DNA of 64,000 nucleotides from Thermophagus sp052400625 (lineage in GTDB: Bacteria > Bacteroidota > Bacteroidia > Bacteroidales > Marinilabiliaceae): assembly GCA_052400625.1 (NCBI GenBank), contig JBQTGH010000005.1, one strand, 5' to 3'. Position numbers and translations under genes: made by a program. Under the pieces are notes generated by a model that did not search any database, was not told where the DNA came from, and saw nothing but the letters and a program-made list of their open reading frames with translations. Shown here piece after piece: positions 17,036-25,866 of the stretch (position 1 is the first letter of the stretch; every line of letters starts with the position of its first letter).

Positions 17036-18373
17036 TTAAACCACGCCCTGTGCAAGCATGGCTTCTGCCACCTTCACAAAGCCACCGATATTGGCACCTT
17101 TCACATAATTGATTTTACCATTGGTGCCTTTACCGTATTTGACACAAGTGGCATGAATATTTCTCATGATTTGATGCAGGCGAGTATCCACTTCTTCTCT
17201 GCTCCACCCGAGGCGCATGCTGTTCTGGCTCATTTCGAGTCCGGAAACGGCAACGCCACCGGCATTGACGGCCTTGCCGGGCGCAAAGAGCGTATTTTCG
17301 ACAGCGAAAGAGACAGCCTCGGCGGTACATCCCATATTGGAAGCTTCGGCAATCAACTGGCAGCCGTTTTCTACCAGTTTTTTCGCGTCATCTTCATTGA
17401 GTTCGTTTTGGATGGCACACGGAATCGCAATATCTACTTTTTGTTCCCACGGCTTTTTGCCTTTGAAAAATTCAACTCCGTACTTTTCGGCATAAGGTTC
17501 TACAATATCCTGATTGGAAGCCCTCAGCTGCAGCATATAATCGATCTTACTGCCAGAGATCCCGTCCGGATCATAGACATAACCGTCAGGACCGGAGATG
17601 GTCACCACTTTAGCGCCCAATTCTGTGGCTTTTAAAACAGCCCCCCAAGCCACATTGCCAAATCCCGAAACAGCCACTGTTTTGCCTTCCAGCGTTTCGT
17701 TATTCTGGCTCAACATTTCACGCACAAAATAAACAGCACCAAAGCCGGTCGCTTCGGGACGAATAAGACTGCCACCAAATTCTCGTCCTTTCCCGGTTAA
17801 TACGCCGGTAAATTCGTTTCTTAGCTTTTTATACATTCCAAACAGATAGCCTATTTCCCGTCCACCGACACCGATATCTCCGGCTGGAACGTCGGTATTC
17901 GGACCTATATGACGAAACAGTTCGGCCATAAAAGCCTGGCAGAAACGCATAATCTCATTGTCCGACTTTCCTTTCGGACTAAAGTCACTTCCACCTTTAC
18001 CGCCACCCATAGGCAGTGAGGTAAGACTGTTTTTGAAGGTCTGTTCAAACCCTAAAAACTTTAGTCCACTCAAAGTAACACTGGGGTGAAACCGAAGACC
18101 TCCTTTGTAGGGGCCTAATGCAGAATTGAACTCTACCCGATAGCCTCTGTTCACCTGAACTTCTCCTTTATCATCGACCCAGGGAACACGGAACATAACG
18201 ACCCTTTCGGGTTCCGTCATCCGTTCCAATATTTTAGCTTTTTGGTAACGGGGATTTTCCATATAGAAATCCCAAACTGTTTCAACAACTTCCTGAACGG
18301 CTTGCAGGAATTCGTCTTCGCCAGGATTTTTTCTCCTGACGCTATCCATAAAAGATTGAAATTTGTTATCCAT
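17036..18373 (-). CDS. gdhA: NADP-specific glutamate dehydrogenase
   Basis: Catalyses reductive amination of 2-oxoglutarate to glutamate, a main route of ammonia assimilation. The 445 residues fit the hexameric NADP-type family. Motifs include PYKGGLRFHPSV, LPMGGGKGGSDFSPKGKSD with the catalytic lysine region, NTDVPAGDIGVGGREIGYL, and the nucleotide-binding VAVSGFGNVAWGAV. A TATTTTTG box (18413-18406, minus strand) lies 33 bases upstream, with a TTG 23 bases before it, a slightly long spacer. tatD and ansA follow on the same strand after about 100 bases. Confidence 0.97.
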   Translation of the reverse strand: MDNKFQSFMDSVRRKNPGEDEFLQAVQEVVETVWDFYMENPRYQKAKILERMTEPERVVMFRVPWVDDKGEVQVNRGYRVEFNSALGPYKGGLRFHPSVTLSGLKFLGFEQTFKNSLTSLPMGGGKGGSDFSPKGKSDNEIMRFCQAFMAELFRHIGPNTDVPAGDIGVGGREIGYLFGMYKKLRNEFTGVLTGKGREFGGSLIRPEATGFGAVYFVREMLSQNNETLEGKTVAVSGFGNVAWGAVLKATELGAKVVTISGPDGYVYDPDGISGSKIDYMLQLRASNQDIVEPYAEKYGVEFFKGKKPWEQKVDIAIPCAIQNELNEDDAKKLVENGCQLIAEASNMGCTAEAVSFAVENTLFAPGKAVNAGGVAVSGLEMSQNSMRLGWSREEVDTRLHQIMRNIHATCVKYGKGTNGKINYVKGANIGGFVKVAEAMLAQGVV

Positions 18374-18770
18374 AAATCCGGATTTTTAGTATCTGATTAC
18401 ACCATCAAAAATAGGGATATTTTTTATACGGAGTAACAAATTGAAAGTTTTTATGCAACAACAACAAGCGCAGCTTAAAAACTACTATTCAATCTTTTAC
18501 AAGGCCAAAACTTTTTGATATGATAAAAATCACCTCCACCCACACCAAAACAGACGACAAATTGTAAGCATCCAACTCCTTTTCTCGCACACAAATTCTC
18601 TTTTCAGACAATCCTCTCCAATATTGTTTTCAGGCACCGGTCACCACCCTATTCTTGAACCCCACACACCGGGTGCAAAAAAGCACTTTCTTTCCGCCTT
18701 CAGCATTCCTGTTCCCGTGCCGGTTCGCTTACCTGTAAAAGCAATGATTGCCAAAATCCAGATTGGAAGA
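18374..18770. other. intergenic gap between gdhA and the YfiR-like gene
   Basis: Apart from the gdhA promoter at the left edge and a small GTGC/GCAC hairpin (18673-18686), no gene, RNA or repeat is recognised here. The sequence is pyrimidine-rich on the plus strand from 18540 to 18720, with no coding-like frame on either strand. Confidence 0.5.
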
Positions 18771-19274
18771 CTACTTCAGAATCCCCATCTGCTCCAGTCG
18801 CGAACTAATGCTTAATCTCCTTCCTTCTGCATTTGCCTTACGCAATTCGTAACATATTTTCCCTTCGCGGACCACAAAATTGATTGCCGCCCCCTGTTCT
18901 ATCATTCCCTCCTTTTCCGTGACCAGCAGGACAGCCTTCCCCTCCAGTTTTTCCAGGACTTCATTTATCTGACGACTCTGCCAGTGTCCGACAAACATAA
19001 TATGGGGATTGCCTACTTCTGATGCCGACATATAGTTTCGCACCTCTATGGCCTGATTGCCCACGGTTTTACCTTCGGTAATCTCTTTGAGCTTCTCATA
19101 TACCGATGCGTGCCCTAATACTTCGATCACAAAATTCCCCGAACGACTGCTTTCCGGCCATTCAATATACCGCGTGAAATTGAGCAGATAAAGAGAAATA
19201 TAATCTTCCTCCTGCGCTGTTACATGCCAGGAGGTCATGCAAAGACAGAATATCACCAAAAGATTTTTCAACAT
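18771..19274 (-). CDS. YfiR family protein (DUF4154)
   Basis: A 167-residue secreted protein with a signal peptide (LLVIFCLCMTSWHVTAQ). The YfiR/DUF4154 pattern is clear: YLLNFTRYIEWPES near residues 29-42, a central IEVLGHASVYEKLKEITEGKTVG, VLLVTEKEGMIEQGAAINFV, then a terminal IC(Y)ELRKANAEGRRLSISS. In Pseudomonas, YfiR is a periplasmic repressor of a diguanylate cyclase; here no cyclase is nearby, so that role is not implied. It starts 6 bases after the stop of the 605-residue repeat protein, so the two are an operon. Confidence 0.88.
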   Translation of the reverse strand: MLKNLLVIFCLCMTSWHVTAQEEDYISLYLLNFTRYIEWPESSRSGNFVIEVLGHASVYEKLKEITEGKTVGNQAIEVRNYMSASEVGNPHIMFVGHWQSRQINEVLEKLEGKAVLLVTEKEGMIEQGAAINFVVREGKICYELRKANAEGRRLSISSRLEQMGILK

Positions 19275-19280
19275 AAAGAG

Positions 19281-21098
19281 TTATTTTTCAATGGCGAATC
19301 GTATGGTCTTCGAGGCTTTATTCTTAAGCGCATCCGCGGCCTCAATTACAATCTCATAATTATCAGGTTTAAATCCCTCAATGGGAAGCACTCCGGAAGT
19401 TTCTTTGCCGTTTATACGGTATCGCAGTGTTTCCTCTCCGGTTGTATTATCTGTGGCACCGATATACAATTTGGTATTGGAAGGATAAATAACATATTCT
19501 TCACCTCTTACCACTTTCTTACCAATGGGTTCAACACTAAAATGGTAATAGATGACAGGTGGCTCATCATCCATTACAAAAACCATTTGGCGTGACTCTT
19601 CTCTGTTGTTCACTCGATCTTCTGATCTCCATTCCAGATGGTTCAGGCCCGCTTTCCATCCGCCAAAAGGATCGACATATTCGCCTTCCGCTCCGTTCAG
19701 GTTATAAAAAACTCTTTTCAAACCACTCTCTTTGTCATTGGCTTGAATTTCGGCCCGGGTAGCCCGGGCTATAAATAATGTATCTCTATTTCGGAAAACA
19801 GGACCGCGAAAGACCACCTTGCTTTCCGGCGCATCGCGATCAATATAAAAGGTCTTTATTTTTTCTTTTGCTGCATTATCCACCCAGTCTGTGGCCGAAT
19901 AAGACATTTTCACCAAGCTGTTTCCTTCCGGCAAAAAAGGTTCCGCATACTCCTCTGAGGTAACAAATGAATTGTAACTAAAAAGAATGCTCTTAACACC
20001 CGATTTATCATCTTTGGCCGAAAGTACCACCCGCGTATTCCCGGAAATATAATCCTGATCACCCTTGTAATGGTCGCCTTCAAAACTTAAACTGACTTCC
20101 GGTGCTTCCCGGTCAATATAGTAATCGAACACCGTTTCATCCTCTGCTTTGCTGCCTCTGGCCGATGCAATGGTTCCAATGACCTTTGGCTCCTCTTTAT
20201 TGCCCACGTGATCTTCGGCATAATAAGTAATGGACGATTCATCATCGCTAAGCACTGAGACGGGAATCGGCTTCTGATACACTTTATAATCACCATTATT
20301 TATGGCGTAATAAATATTTTTAATTCCCGACAGGCTGTCTTGGCTTTCCAGAACCACTGAGGCATCGGGTGCCAACACGCGATTTTTCTCAATACCGTTA
20401 ATGGTATGCCGGGTTTGGGGTGCCGATTGATCGACCACAAAAGCCATCTTTTTAGGCTTTTCGGCATTGCCCACATGATCGACCGAGTAGAACAAAACCT
20501 CATATTTTCCTTCTTCCGCAAAATGAGCCGGGTTTTCCTTCAAACTCCGGTATGCCGATCCGTCCACAGAATAAAAGAAATCTGCTAGTCCCGACATTTC
20601 ATCCTTCCCCTCAAAAGATACTTGCCCCCCTTCATTCAGGAAGAGCATCCCCTCTTTTTTAAACATCCTAACTTCTCCAAAAACCATCTTTGATTTGGGA
20701 GGCAAACCATCTGCATAAACATCAAAAATGATATCCTGATGGGGATACTTAACTTCATGAGTAGCGGTATCGACGGCCCAGGGCGAACGTATTGTATTCC
20801 ATCCTTCCGAATCCAGATACATGGGGTTGGCATACTGTGGGGTTTTGGAACTTTCCAAAAGCCAGCTTTCTGCGCCCTCTTCGGGGGAAGTAGAAATACT
20901 CAGATAAAGAGGCAAGCTTTTATTAATGAATAACTTTCCGTCAGAACCTTTATAAATGACCTTTTTATGCTTTAAAGGTTCCTGAGCCGATAGTCCGCCA
21001 ATCCAGGCAAACCAAATTAACAGCGTGAGAAATATTTTTACTACAACGGATTTTAAGGAGGGGGTCAAAGGTTCGGACAGAATGTTTGTTCGAAGCAT
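19281..21098 (-). CDS. secreted multi-repeat protein with OmpL47-like beta domains
   Basis: A 605-residue exported protein. After a signal segment (IFLTLLIWFAWIGGLSA, cleavage near AQE) come an N-terminal beta region and about five repeats of roughly 90-100 residues. Each repeat has the pattern D-x-x-SG-(L/V/I)-K-x-(I/V)-x-Y-S, then Y-x-A-x-D-x-V-x-N-x-x-E: for example DEMSGLADFFYSVDG, DSLSGIKNIYYAI, DDKSGVKSILFSYN and DKESGLKRVFYNLNG. This resembles OmpL47-type and chitobiase-C-terminal-like beta sandwiches found in surface proteins. No catalytic domain or lipobox is visible. It is cotranscribed with the YfiR-like gene, which suggests a joint periplasmic or surface sensory role. Confidence 0.78.
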   Translation of the reverse strand: MLRTNILSEPLTPSLKSVVVKIFLTLLIWFAWIGGLSAQEPLKHKKVIYKGSDGKLFINKSLPLYLSISTSPEEGAESWLLESSKTPQYANPMYLDSEGWNTIRSPWAVDTATHEVKYPHQDIIFDVYADGLPPKSKMVFGEVRMFKKEGMLFLNEGGQVSFEGKDEMSGLADFFYSVDGSAYRSLKENPAHFAEEGKYEVLFYSVDHVGNAEKPKKMAFVVDQSAPQTRHTINGIEKNRVLAPDASVVLESQDSLSGIKNIYYAINNGDYKVYQKPIPVSVLSDDESSITYYAEDHVGNKEEPKVIGTIASARGSKAEDETVFDYYIDREAPEVSLSFEGDHYKGDQDYISGNTRVVLSAKDDKSGVKSILFSYNSFVTSEEYAEPFLPEGNSLVKMSYSATDWVDNAAKEKIKTFYIDRDAPESKVVFRGPVFRNRDTLFIARATRAEIQANDKESGLKRVFYNLNGAEGEYVDPFGGWKAGLNHLEWRSEDRVNNREESRQMVFVMDDEPPVIYYHFSVEPIGKKVVRGEEYVIYPSNTKLYIGATDNTTGEETLRYRINGKETSGVLPIEGFKPDNYEIVIEAADALKNKASKTIRFAIEK

Positions 21099-21290
21099 CG
21101 TATTAGATTTTAATTTATTTTAGAAATACGAGTCTGCTGGGAAAAAGACTATATTTTTTGGTCATGGGACGCTGAACCTTTGACAAAGCATCGCTTTTTT
21201 TCGACCAACTCCCCGCTTATGTTAAGGATGCAATTTGATTTATCCTGCCGCTGTTTTTGCCGAAAGAATCATAAATCCCCGACAAAGCGA

Positions 21291-21321
21291 TTGATCGCTC
21301 CCGGCAATCTTTATATCTTTG
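21291..21321 (+). promoter_or_regulatory. promoter of the lacI-type gene
   Basis: TTG (21291-21293), 20 bases, TATCTTTG (21314-21321) is a consensus Bacteroidota promoter. Transcription would begin near 21328, 16 bases before the ATG, leaving a very short leader. Confidence 0.75.
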
Positions 21322-21343
21322 TCATAACTAAACAAATTTAGCC

Positions 21344-22279
21344 ATGTCACATACATCTCTGAATGTGGTTGCTCAGAAGGCCGGGGTATCCAAGACAACG
21401 GCATCATTAGTCCTCAACGGCAAAGCCGACAAAGTTAATATCGCCCCCGGCACGCAGGAACGTGTAAGGAAGGTAGCCCGCGAACTGAACTACCAACCAA
21501 ACCGCTTTAATCCGGGACGATTAAACGGGAAAACAGGAATTATCGCAGTGGTCGCCACCGATTTCTCGTCCTATCCAAATTATTTATGGCTTCACCACCT
21601 GATCGTTTCCATTCAGGCGCACGGATATGTGGTCGTTCCGATACTATCGGGCGCCAATCCGGAACAATCGATCGACCACATTGCTGCCGACGGCTATGTT
21701 ATTATTGATGAAGCAGCAGCAGATCTTTTCCCCCAAAAGCCGGAACCAGGTTTTCCCGTTGTATGCGCCGGATTCAAAACCAAAACAACTGCTTTTAAAG
21801 GCATCCATCCCAATTACCGGGAAAGAGTAAACGAAATGATTTCTGCCCTATACCGGCACAATAAAAAAGCCATTGGATTGGTGGCTCAACATGGCGACAA
21901 CCCATCCACCAATGAAATGATTAAAACCTACAAAGAAAATTATTGTGATCGATTCGAGATCCCCGAGAATATTGCTCATATACCCCAAAATGACTGGTCG
22001 CCCCAAACGATACTAAAGGCTTGTCTCGAACTGGTAGAAAAGGAGGTCAACGGAATCGTATTCGAAAGTGGTGCAATGGCTCTACGCGCGTTGTCTCAAA
22101 AAGAAGCAAGACAGCTCTCAGAAAAAAATATACTTTTTGCAAGCCACATAGCGAAGACTGAATTTCAGACTTCTAATGACGATATAATACTGGCATTCCC
22201 GGATAATATTGAAGAAATGGCGAACGAAGTAGTAGAAGTGCTGTTCGGAAAATTACTCCCCTCAACACACTGCAAATAA
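21344..22279 (+). CDS. LacI/GalR family transcriptional regulator
   Basis: A DNA-binding repressor-type regulator of 311 residues. The N-terminal helix-turn-helix is clear (VVAQKAGVSKTTASLVLNGK, then hinge-helix ELNYQPNRF, about 6-55). The periplasmic-binding-like effector domain follows from about 63 (GIIAVVATDFSSYPN) to the end. It is slightly shorter than the usual 330-340 residues, with the last strands compact. No obvious sugar operon is adjacent; the neighbours are the OmpL47-like gene (divergent) and btuG (convergent), so the target and effector are unknown. Confidence 0.9.
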   Translation: MSHTSLNVVAQKAGVSKTTASLVLNGKADKVNIAPGTQERVRKVARELNYQPNRFNPGRLNGKTGIIAVVATDFSSYPNYLWLHHLIVSIQAHGYVVVPILSGANPEQSIDHIAADGYVIIDEAAADLFPQKPEPGFPVVCAGFKTKTTAFKGIHPNYRERVNEMISALYRHNKKAIGLVAQHGDNPSTNEMIKTYKENYCDRFEIPENIAHIPQNDWSPQTILKACLELVEKEVNGIVFESGAMALRALSQKEARQLSEKNILFASHIAKTEFQTSNDDIILAFPDNIEEMANEVVEVLFGKLLPSTHCK

Positions 22280-22281
22280 TC

Positions 22282-22413
22282 AAAAAAAAAAAAAAATAGC
22301 CCCCGGGCATTTAGCTTCAGTGAATCAGGATTTTTGGGAAGGGTAATATGCTTAAAAATGTTTTATGGCAAAACAAATCAAACAAGCTCACAAACTATTT
22401 CAAAGCCCGGGGG
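22282..22413 (-). terminator. terminator-like bracketed inverted repeat
   Basis: On the minus strand CCCCCGGGC (22413-22405) is followed 96 bases later by GCCCGGGGG (22308-22300), then CTA and a run of 15 T (22296-22282). This makes a terminator for the btuB-btuG operon with an unusually long loop. An AGCTT/AAGCT pair inside the loop can extend the structure. Each arm contains its own CCCGGG palindrome. The plus-strand lacI-type gene ends only 3 bases before the run. Confidence 0.6.
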
Positions 22414-22423
22414 ATTAATTCTT

Positions 22424-23551
22424 TTAGTCGTTTACAAAAATGAAGTTACAGGGTCCTATTCCTATATTTTCTGAATAGGTATCTACAATTTCCCCGTTGA
22501 CATCATAAACGTCCACACTTCCGGCGTCCGTATAGCTAGGAGCAATACCCACATAAAGATTTCCGGTGGCAGGATCCACACTCATGCCATTAACGGCTAC
22601 ATCGGCAAATTTGGTGGTGGGTAATTCAGTAGCCTCCACAGCGACCTCCCAAATTCCCGAAAAACCATAACCACCACCAAAGTAGATGCTCTCACCATCA
22701 GCAGCCATTGCCATTCGGGTAGGTTTACCATAGACCGATTCATCAGCCTCGAAGGTTTCTTCTACCTGATAAGAGCCGGCATCTATTCGATGAAGAGCAC
22801 CGGGCGTAGAACTAATTAGCGCCCAGGTTTCCCAATCATATTCATTATATCCTGCAGAGAGAACCCACGCATCGCCATTGACATCTTCTACCACATCCTG
22901 AGGACAGTCGTGAACCTTTATCGTTTCTTTTACTGAATAATCGGAAAAATCGATAACCGAAACAATATCATTGGCACCATAACCACCACAGTTAGCTACC
23001 CATAGCTCATCATTGATAACGGCCATTCCTTCCGGGCCGGCACTCACATCTATCGTGTTGATTACCGCCAACTGCTGCGGATCAATTACGACGATCTGTC
23101 CATCATTACCCCACTGGGAGACATAAACCAACCCATCATACACCACGGCATACCTCGGATTATCTATGCCATTCTCAATCTCATAGACATATTCAAAATT
23201 CGTATTATCAACAACCATCAGACTGTTAGAAGCATTCAACACCAAAAAAGAGAGGTTCCCGACCGAAACCATATCTTGTAATACATCTCCCAAAACAGCA
23301 GTATTATTTCGTTCCGTAAACAAGTCGCCCATTATGGTATCTTCTCCAATAAAAGAGACCGACGCATTGGCCGCCCCATACTGTCCTTGGTTCAACACAA
23401 AGACACCATTGGTAAAGTCGCCTTTATCAATAACATCGCTGTTGTTATCGTCATCTTCGCACGATGCCAGCATCACCACCAGCGATAGACCAAAAATTTT
23501 CAATATGTTCTGTATCGAACGCTTCCTGCTAAAAAATTCCAATCGTTTCAT
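22424..23551 (-). CDS. btuG: surface B12-binding lipoprotein BtuG-like (beta-propeller)
   Basis: A cell-surface lipoprotein that binds cobalamin and hands it to the BtuB barrel, as shown for Bacteroides BtuG. It has 375 residues. The signal peptide ends in the lipobox LASC, followed by an acidic tail (CEDDDNNSD) typical of surface-exported Bacteroidota lipoproteins. The rest is a YncE/DUF5074-like seven-bladed propeller with repeated patterns such as VYVSQWGNDGQIVVIDP, GPEGMAVINDELWVANCGG and GNLYVGIAPSY. It starts 14 bases after btuB; the longest frame begins at TTG 23560, but ATG 23551 fits the signal peptide better. Assignment rests on fold, lipobox and the riboswitch-controlled btuB partner. 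Confidence 0.85.
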   Translation of the reverse strand: MKRLEFFSRKRSIQNILKIFGLSLVVMLASCEDDDNNSDVIDKGDFTNGVFVLNQGQYGAANASVSFIGEDTIMGDLFTERNNTAVLGDVLQDMVSVGNLSFLVLNASNSLMVVDNTNFEYVYEIENGIDNPRYAVVYDGLVYVSQWGNDGQIVVIDPQQLAVINTIDVSAGPEGMAVINDELWVANCGGYGANDIVSVIDFSDYSVKETIKVHDCPQDVVEDVNGDAWVLSAGYNEYDWETWALISSTPGALHRIDAGSYQVEETFEADESVYGKPTRMAMAADGESIYFGGGYGFSGIWEVAVEATELPTTKFADVAVNGMSVDPATGNLYVGIAPSYTDAGSVDVYDVNGEIVDTYSENIGIGPCNFIFVND

Positions 23552-23565
23552 TCTTATCAACTTTT

Positions 23566-25473
23566 TTAAATAGTTAAACTCAGTGTAATTCTATAGTTTC
23601 GCGGCGGCATGGCATACCAAGCCACCACCTGGTAAGCGGTATCCGTAATATTATTAACCTTAAAGGAGAGGTCGGCACCAACATTCAAAAGCTTTAATTT
23701 ATATCCGACCATGCCATTCAACAGCGTATAGGCTTCCAAGGTGTTTTTATAATCGTAATACCTTTGGCCGGTGTAGGCACCAGAAAGCGTGACATAAAAC
23801 GGTCGGCGAGCCAAGCTCAACACCGTGTTCACTTTATGCTTCGGGGTATAGATCATTTGTTGATCATTGTATTCATCATCGGTCGTTAACGTTGAGCTCA
23901 CATAGGTATAAAACACACGGGCGGCCAAGGTGTTAACACCGGCTTGTGCGGTAAGCCGCAACCCGGCCTCCACACCGAGCGTTTCGCCGATTTGCTTGTT
24001 CCGTGGCATCCATTTTCCGCCATCCTCCGGAAGCCATACAATAATATCATTGGTTCGTGAAGCAAACAGAGCGGTGGTCACCTCTGTTTTCACCGTTTCG
24101 CTCATCGAAAAGGAGAAATCGATGCCCATATCACCCGACCATCCGGCTTCTGCCTTCAAATCGAGATTGCCCATGGAGTAGCCATCCTCTTTCCAGTAAA
24201 GATCATTCAGGTTGGGGATTCGGTAATTTTTGGAGACCGTGCCCTTAATGGTTGCCCAATTCATGATCGGATGCTCCAGTCCCAACGAGAATACCACCGG
24301 TTGTTCATTCCCGTTGGTTAACTCTTCGCGCACACTCAATACCGCGGCACCTCGTCCATTGGCCCAGCCATAACGCCCCGACGCAAAAGCCGACAGGCGG
24401 TGACGCGTCACATCGCCGATATATCCGTCTGACCATGCCAGTTCGTTGGTGTAATTCACCCCGGCATTGATGGAATGAAGCACCCCGACCCGATACTTAT
24501 ATTCGGCCTCACTGATCCACGAACGGGAATTATTGTCGGCCTGAGGGTCCACATAGTCGGGATTGGAGTAGAGAACCTTGTTGCGAATCAATCCCTGTTT
24601 GAGTTGAAACGTTCCTCTTGGTCCGTAATATTTATAGTTGGCCGAGACCAGAAGATTCTTATCCTTCTGATTGGTATCGTCGGGCTGGCGGCTGGTCATC
24701 AGGGTTTGCAAATCCTTGTTGTAGTCCTGAAACCACAGCCCGGTTGTCATCACCGATCGATCGGAAATGCGCCATTGATTTTCCTGTAAAACGCCAAATT
24801 GTTCGACACCGGCATTGGTCTGAGTTTCTTTGGGATGACCGATACGAGAGGTATTGATGAAGGAAAAATCATTATCGGCCTGCTGTCCAAAGACCGCCAG
24901 CCGGCCGGCAAATCCGGAATTCCCCATCTTCACATCGGCAGCGGCGGAGCCAAATCCAAAACTGCCGGTGGAAGCGGAAACATTCAAGCCATTCTCCATC
25001 CCCAGAAGATCCTTGCCCGACAAATGGATGACCCCCGAAACAGCACCGCTGCCAAACAGAGTTCCGGAACCTCCCCGCTGCACTTCCACATGATTAAAAA
25101 AGCGCACCGGCATAACCGAAAGGTTTACGCCTCCATTCATAGGGCTTTGAATATTCAATCCGTTCCACAAAACGGCCGTATGATTGGTTCGCCCTCCACG
25201 CATGCTGAGGGATGTGAGGCCGCCGGCACCATACGTTTTTATATTAATGCCCGATGCGGCAGACAATAGAGATGAGAGCGATTCCTCTTGATGAAGATTC
25301 ACCAACGAAGAATCGGGCGACGTCACGGAAGCCCCCACCGCAAATTCCCTTAGGCGGGTAGAGGTTACACGCACCTCTTTTAATCGAACGGGTTCCTCCT
25401 GAAAAAGATCCTGTGCGCTGATCCACACCGGGAATATCAGTACAATGCAAATCCCAAGATACTTCAACAACAT
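23566..25473 (-). CDS. btuB: TonB-dependent vitamin B12 receptor BtuB-like
   Basis: An outer-membrane receptor of 635 residues for cobalamin uptake. It has a signal peptide (CIVLIFPVWISAQ) and a TonB-box-like segment near RLKEVRVTSTR. The plug domain (SLSSLLSAASGINIKTYGAGG, then TAVLWNGLNIQSPMNGG and VEVQRGGSGTLFGSGAVSG) runs to about 175. A 22-strand barrel follows, ending in YRITLSLTI. It lacks the carboxypeptidase-like N-domain of the other receptors here, as expected for the BtuB class. The substrate call is strongly supported by the cobalamin riboswitch directly upstream (25588-25800) and by btuG downstream. A 10-bp hairpin (25481-25504) sits 7 bases before the ATG. Confidence 0.93.
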   Translation of the reverse strand: MLLKYLGICIVLIFPVWISAQDLFQEEPVRLKEVRVTSTRLREFAVGASVTSPDSSLVNLHQEESLSSLLSAASGINIKTYGAGGLTSLSMRGGRTNHTAVLWNGLNIQSPMNGGVNLSVMPVRFFNHVEVQRGGSGTLFGSGAVSGVIHLSGKDLLGMENGLNVSASTGSFGFGSAAADVKMGNSGFAGRLAVFGQQADNDFSFINTSRIGHPKETQTNAGVEQFGVLQENQWRISDRSVMTTGLWFQDYNKDLQTLMTSRQPDDTNQKDKNLLVSANYKYYGPRGTFQLKQGLIRNKVLYSNPDYVDPQADNNSRSWISEAEYKYRVGVLHSINAGVNYTNELAWSDGYIGDVTRHRLSAFASGRYGWANGRGAAVLSVREELTNGNEQPVVFSLGLEHPIMNWATIKGTVSKNYRIPNLNDLYWKEDGYSMGNLDLKAEAGWSGDMGIDFSFSMSETVKTEVTTALFASRTNDIIVWLPEDGGKWMPRNKQIGETLGVEAGLRLTAQAGVNTLAARVFYTYVSSTLTTDDEYNDQQMIYTPKHKVNTVLSLARRPFYVTLSGAYTGQRYYDYKNTLEAYTLLNGMVGYKLKLLNVGADLSFKVNNITDTAYQVVAWYAMPPRNYRITLSLTI

Positions 25474-25480
25474 AGTTACA

Positions 25481-25504
25481 AATGATTAAACAGATTTAAT
25501 CATT
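25481..25504 (-). promoter_or_regulatory. start-proximal hairpin, likely riboswitch expression platform
   Basis: AATGATTAAA (25481-25490) and TTTAATCATT (25495-25504) form a perfect 10-bp stem with a 4-base loop, 7 bases before the btuB ATG. In a translational riboswitch this is where the initiation region would be masked. That it is the expression platform is inference from position. Confidence 0.55.
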
Positions 25505-25587
25505 CGCAACATCCGGTACAGTGAAAATAGAACGGAAAAAACTGTTCATATCTTCGCTTTTCCACCCGAAAGCTACGAATTTTAACT

Positions 25588-25800
25588 TCTGGCAGGTCTT
25601 CTGGCTTGCTCCGGTTTGAATGGCCTTCCCGAGAGGGGTGATTCACCATTTTTGCGAATCGTTCTTCTCAGTGGCAGGGGGTTTTATTCAAACCTTTTAA
25701 AGAGCTTACAGCTGCGGGGACAGCTCCGGATTTTAACCGGATTCCCTTTTAATCATCCTCTTGGAAGTAAAAACTAAGAGTGATGAACCAGTTTTACGTG
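25588..25800 (-). promoter_or_regulatory. cobalamin (B12) riboswitch
   Basis: The minus-strand sequence carries the conserved cobalamin aptamer core in order. These are AAAAGGGAA, then CCGGTTAAAATCCGGAGCTG with CCCCGCAGCTGTAAG (about 25750-25700), GCCACTG (25675-25669), GGGAAGGCC, and the closing AGCCAGAAGACCTGCC (25606-25591). A TACATTTG box (25810-25803) places the transcription start at the beginning of the aptamer. When cobalamin is bound, expression of btuB and btuG should fall. The class is recognised from sequence; the switching mode (translational, through the 25481 hairpin) is inferred. Confidence 0.96.
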
Positions 25801-25866
25801 GACAAATGTAGTATTTTTTTTGTTGCTTGTGAAAAAAACTTTTTATGCCTTTCGAACCAAAAAGTC

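Noticed and set aside
24475..25269. Plus-strand frames opposite btuB
   Set aside because: Overlapping antisense frames produced by the codon composition of btuB; no family similarity.
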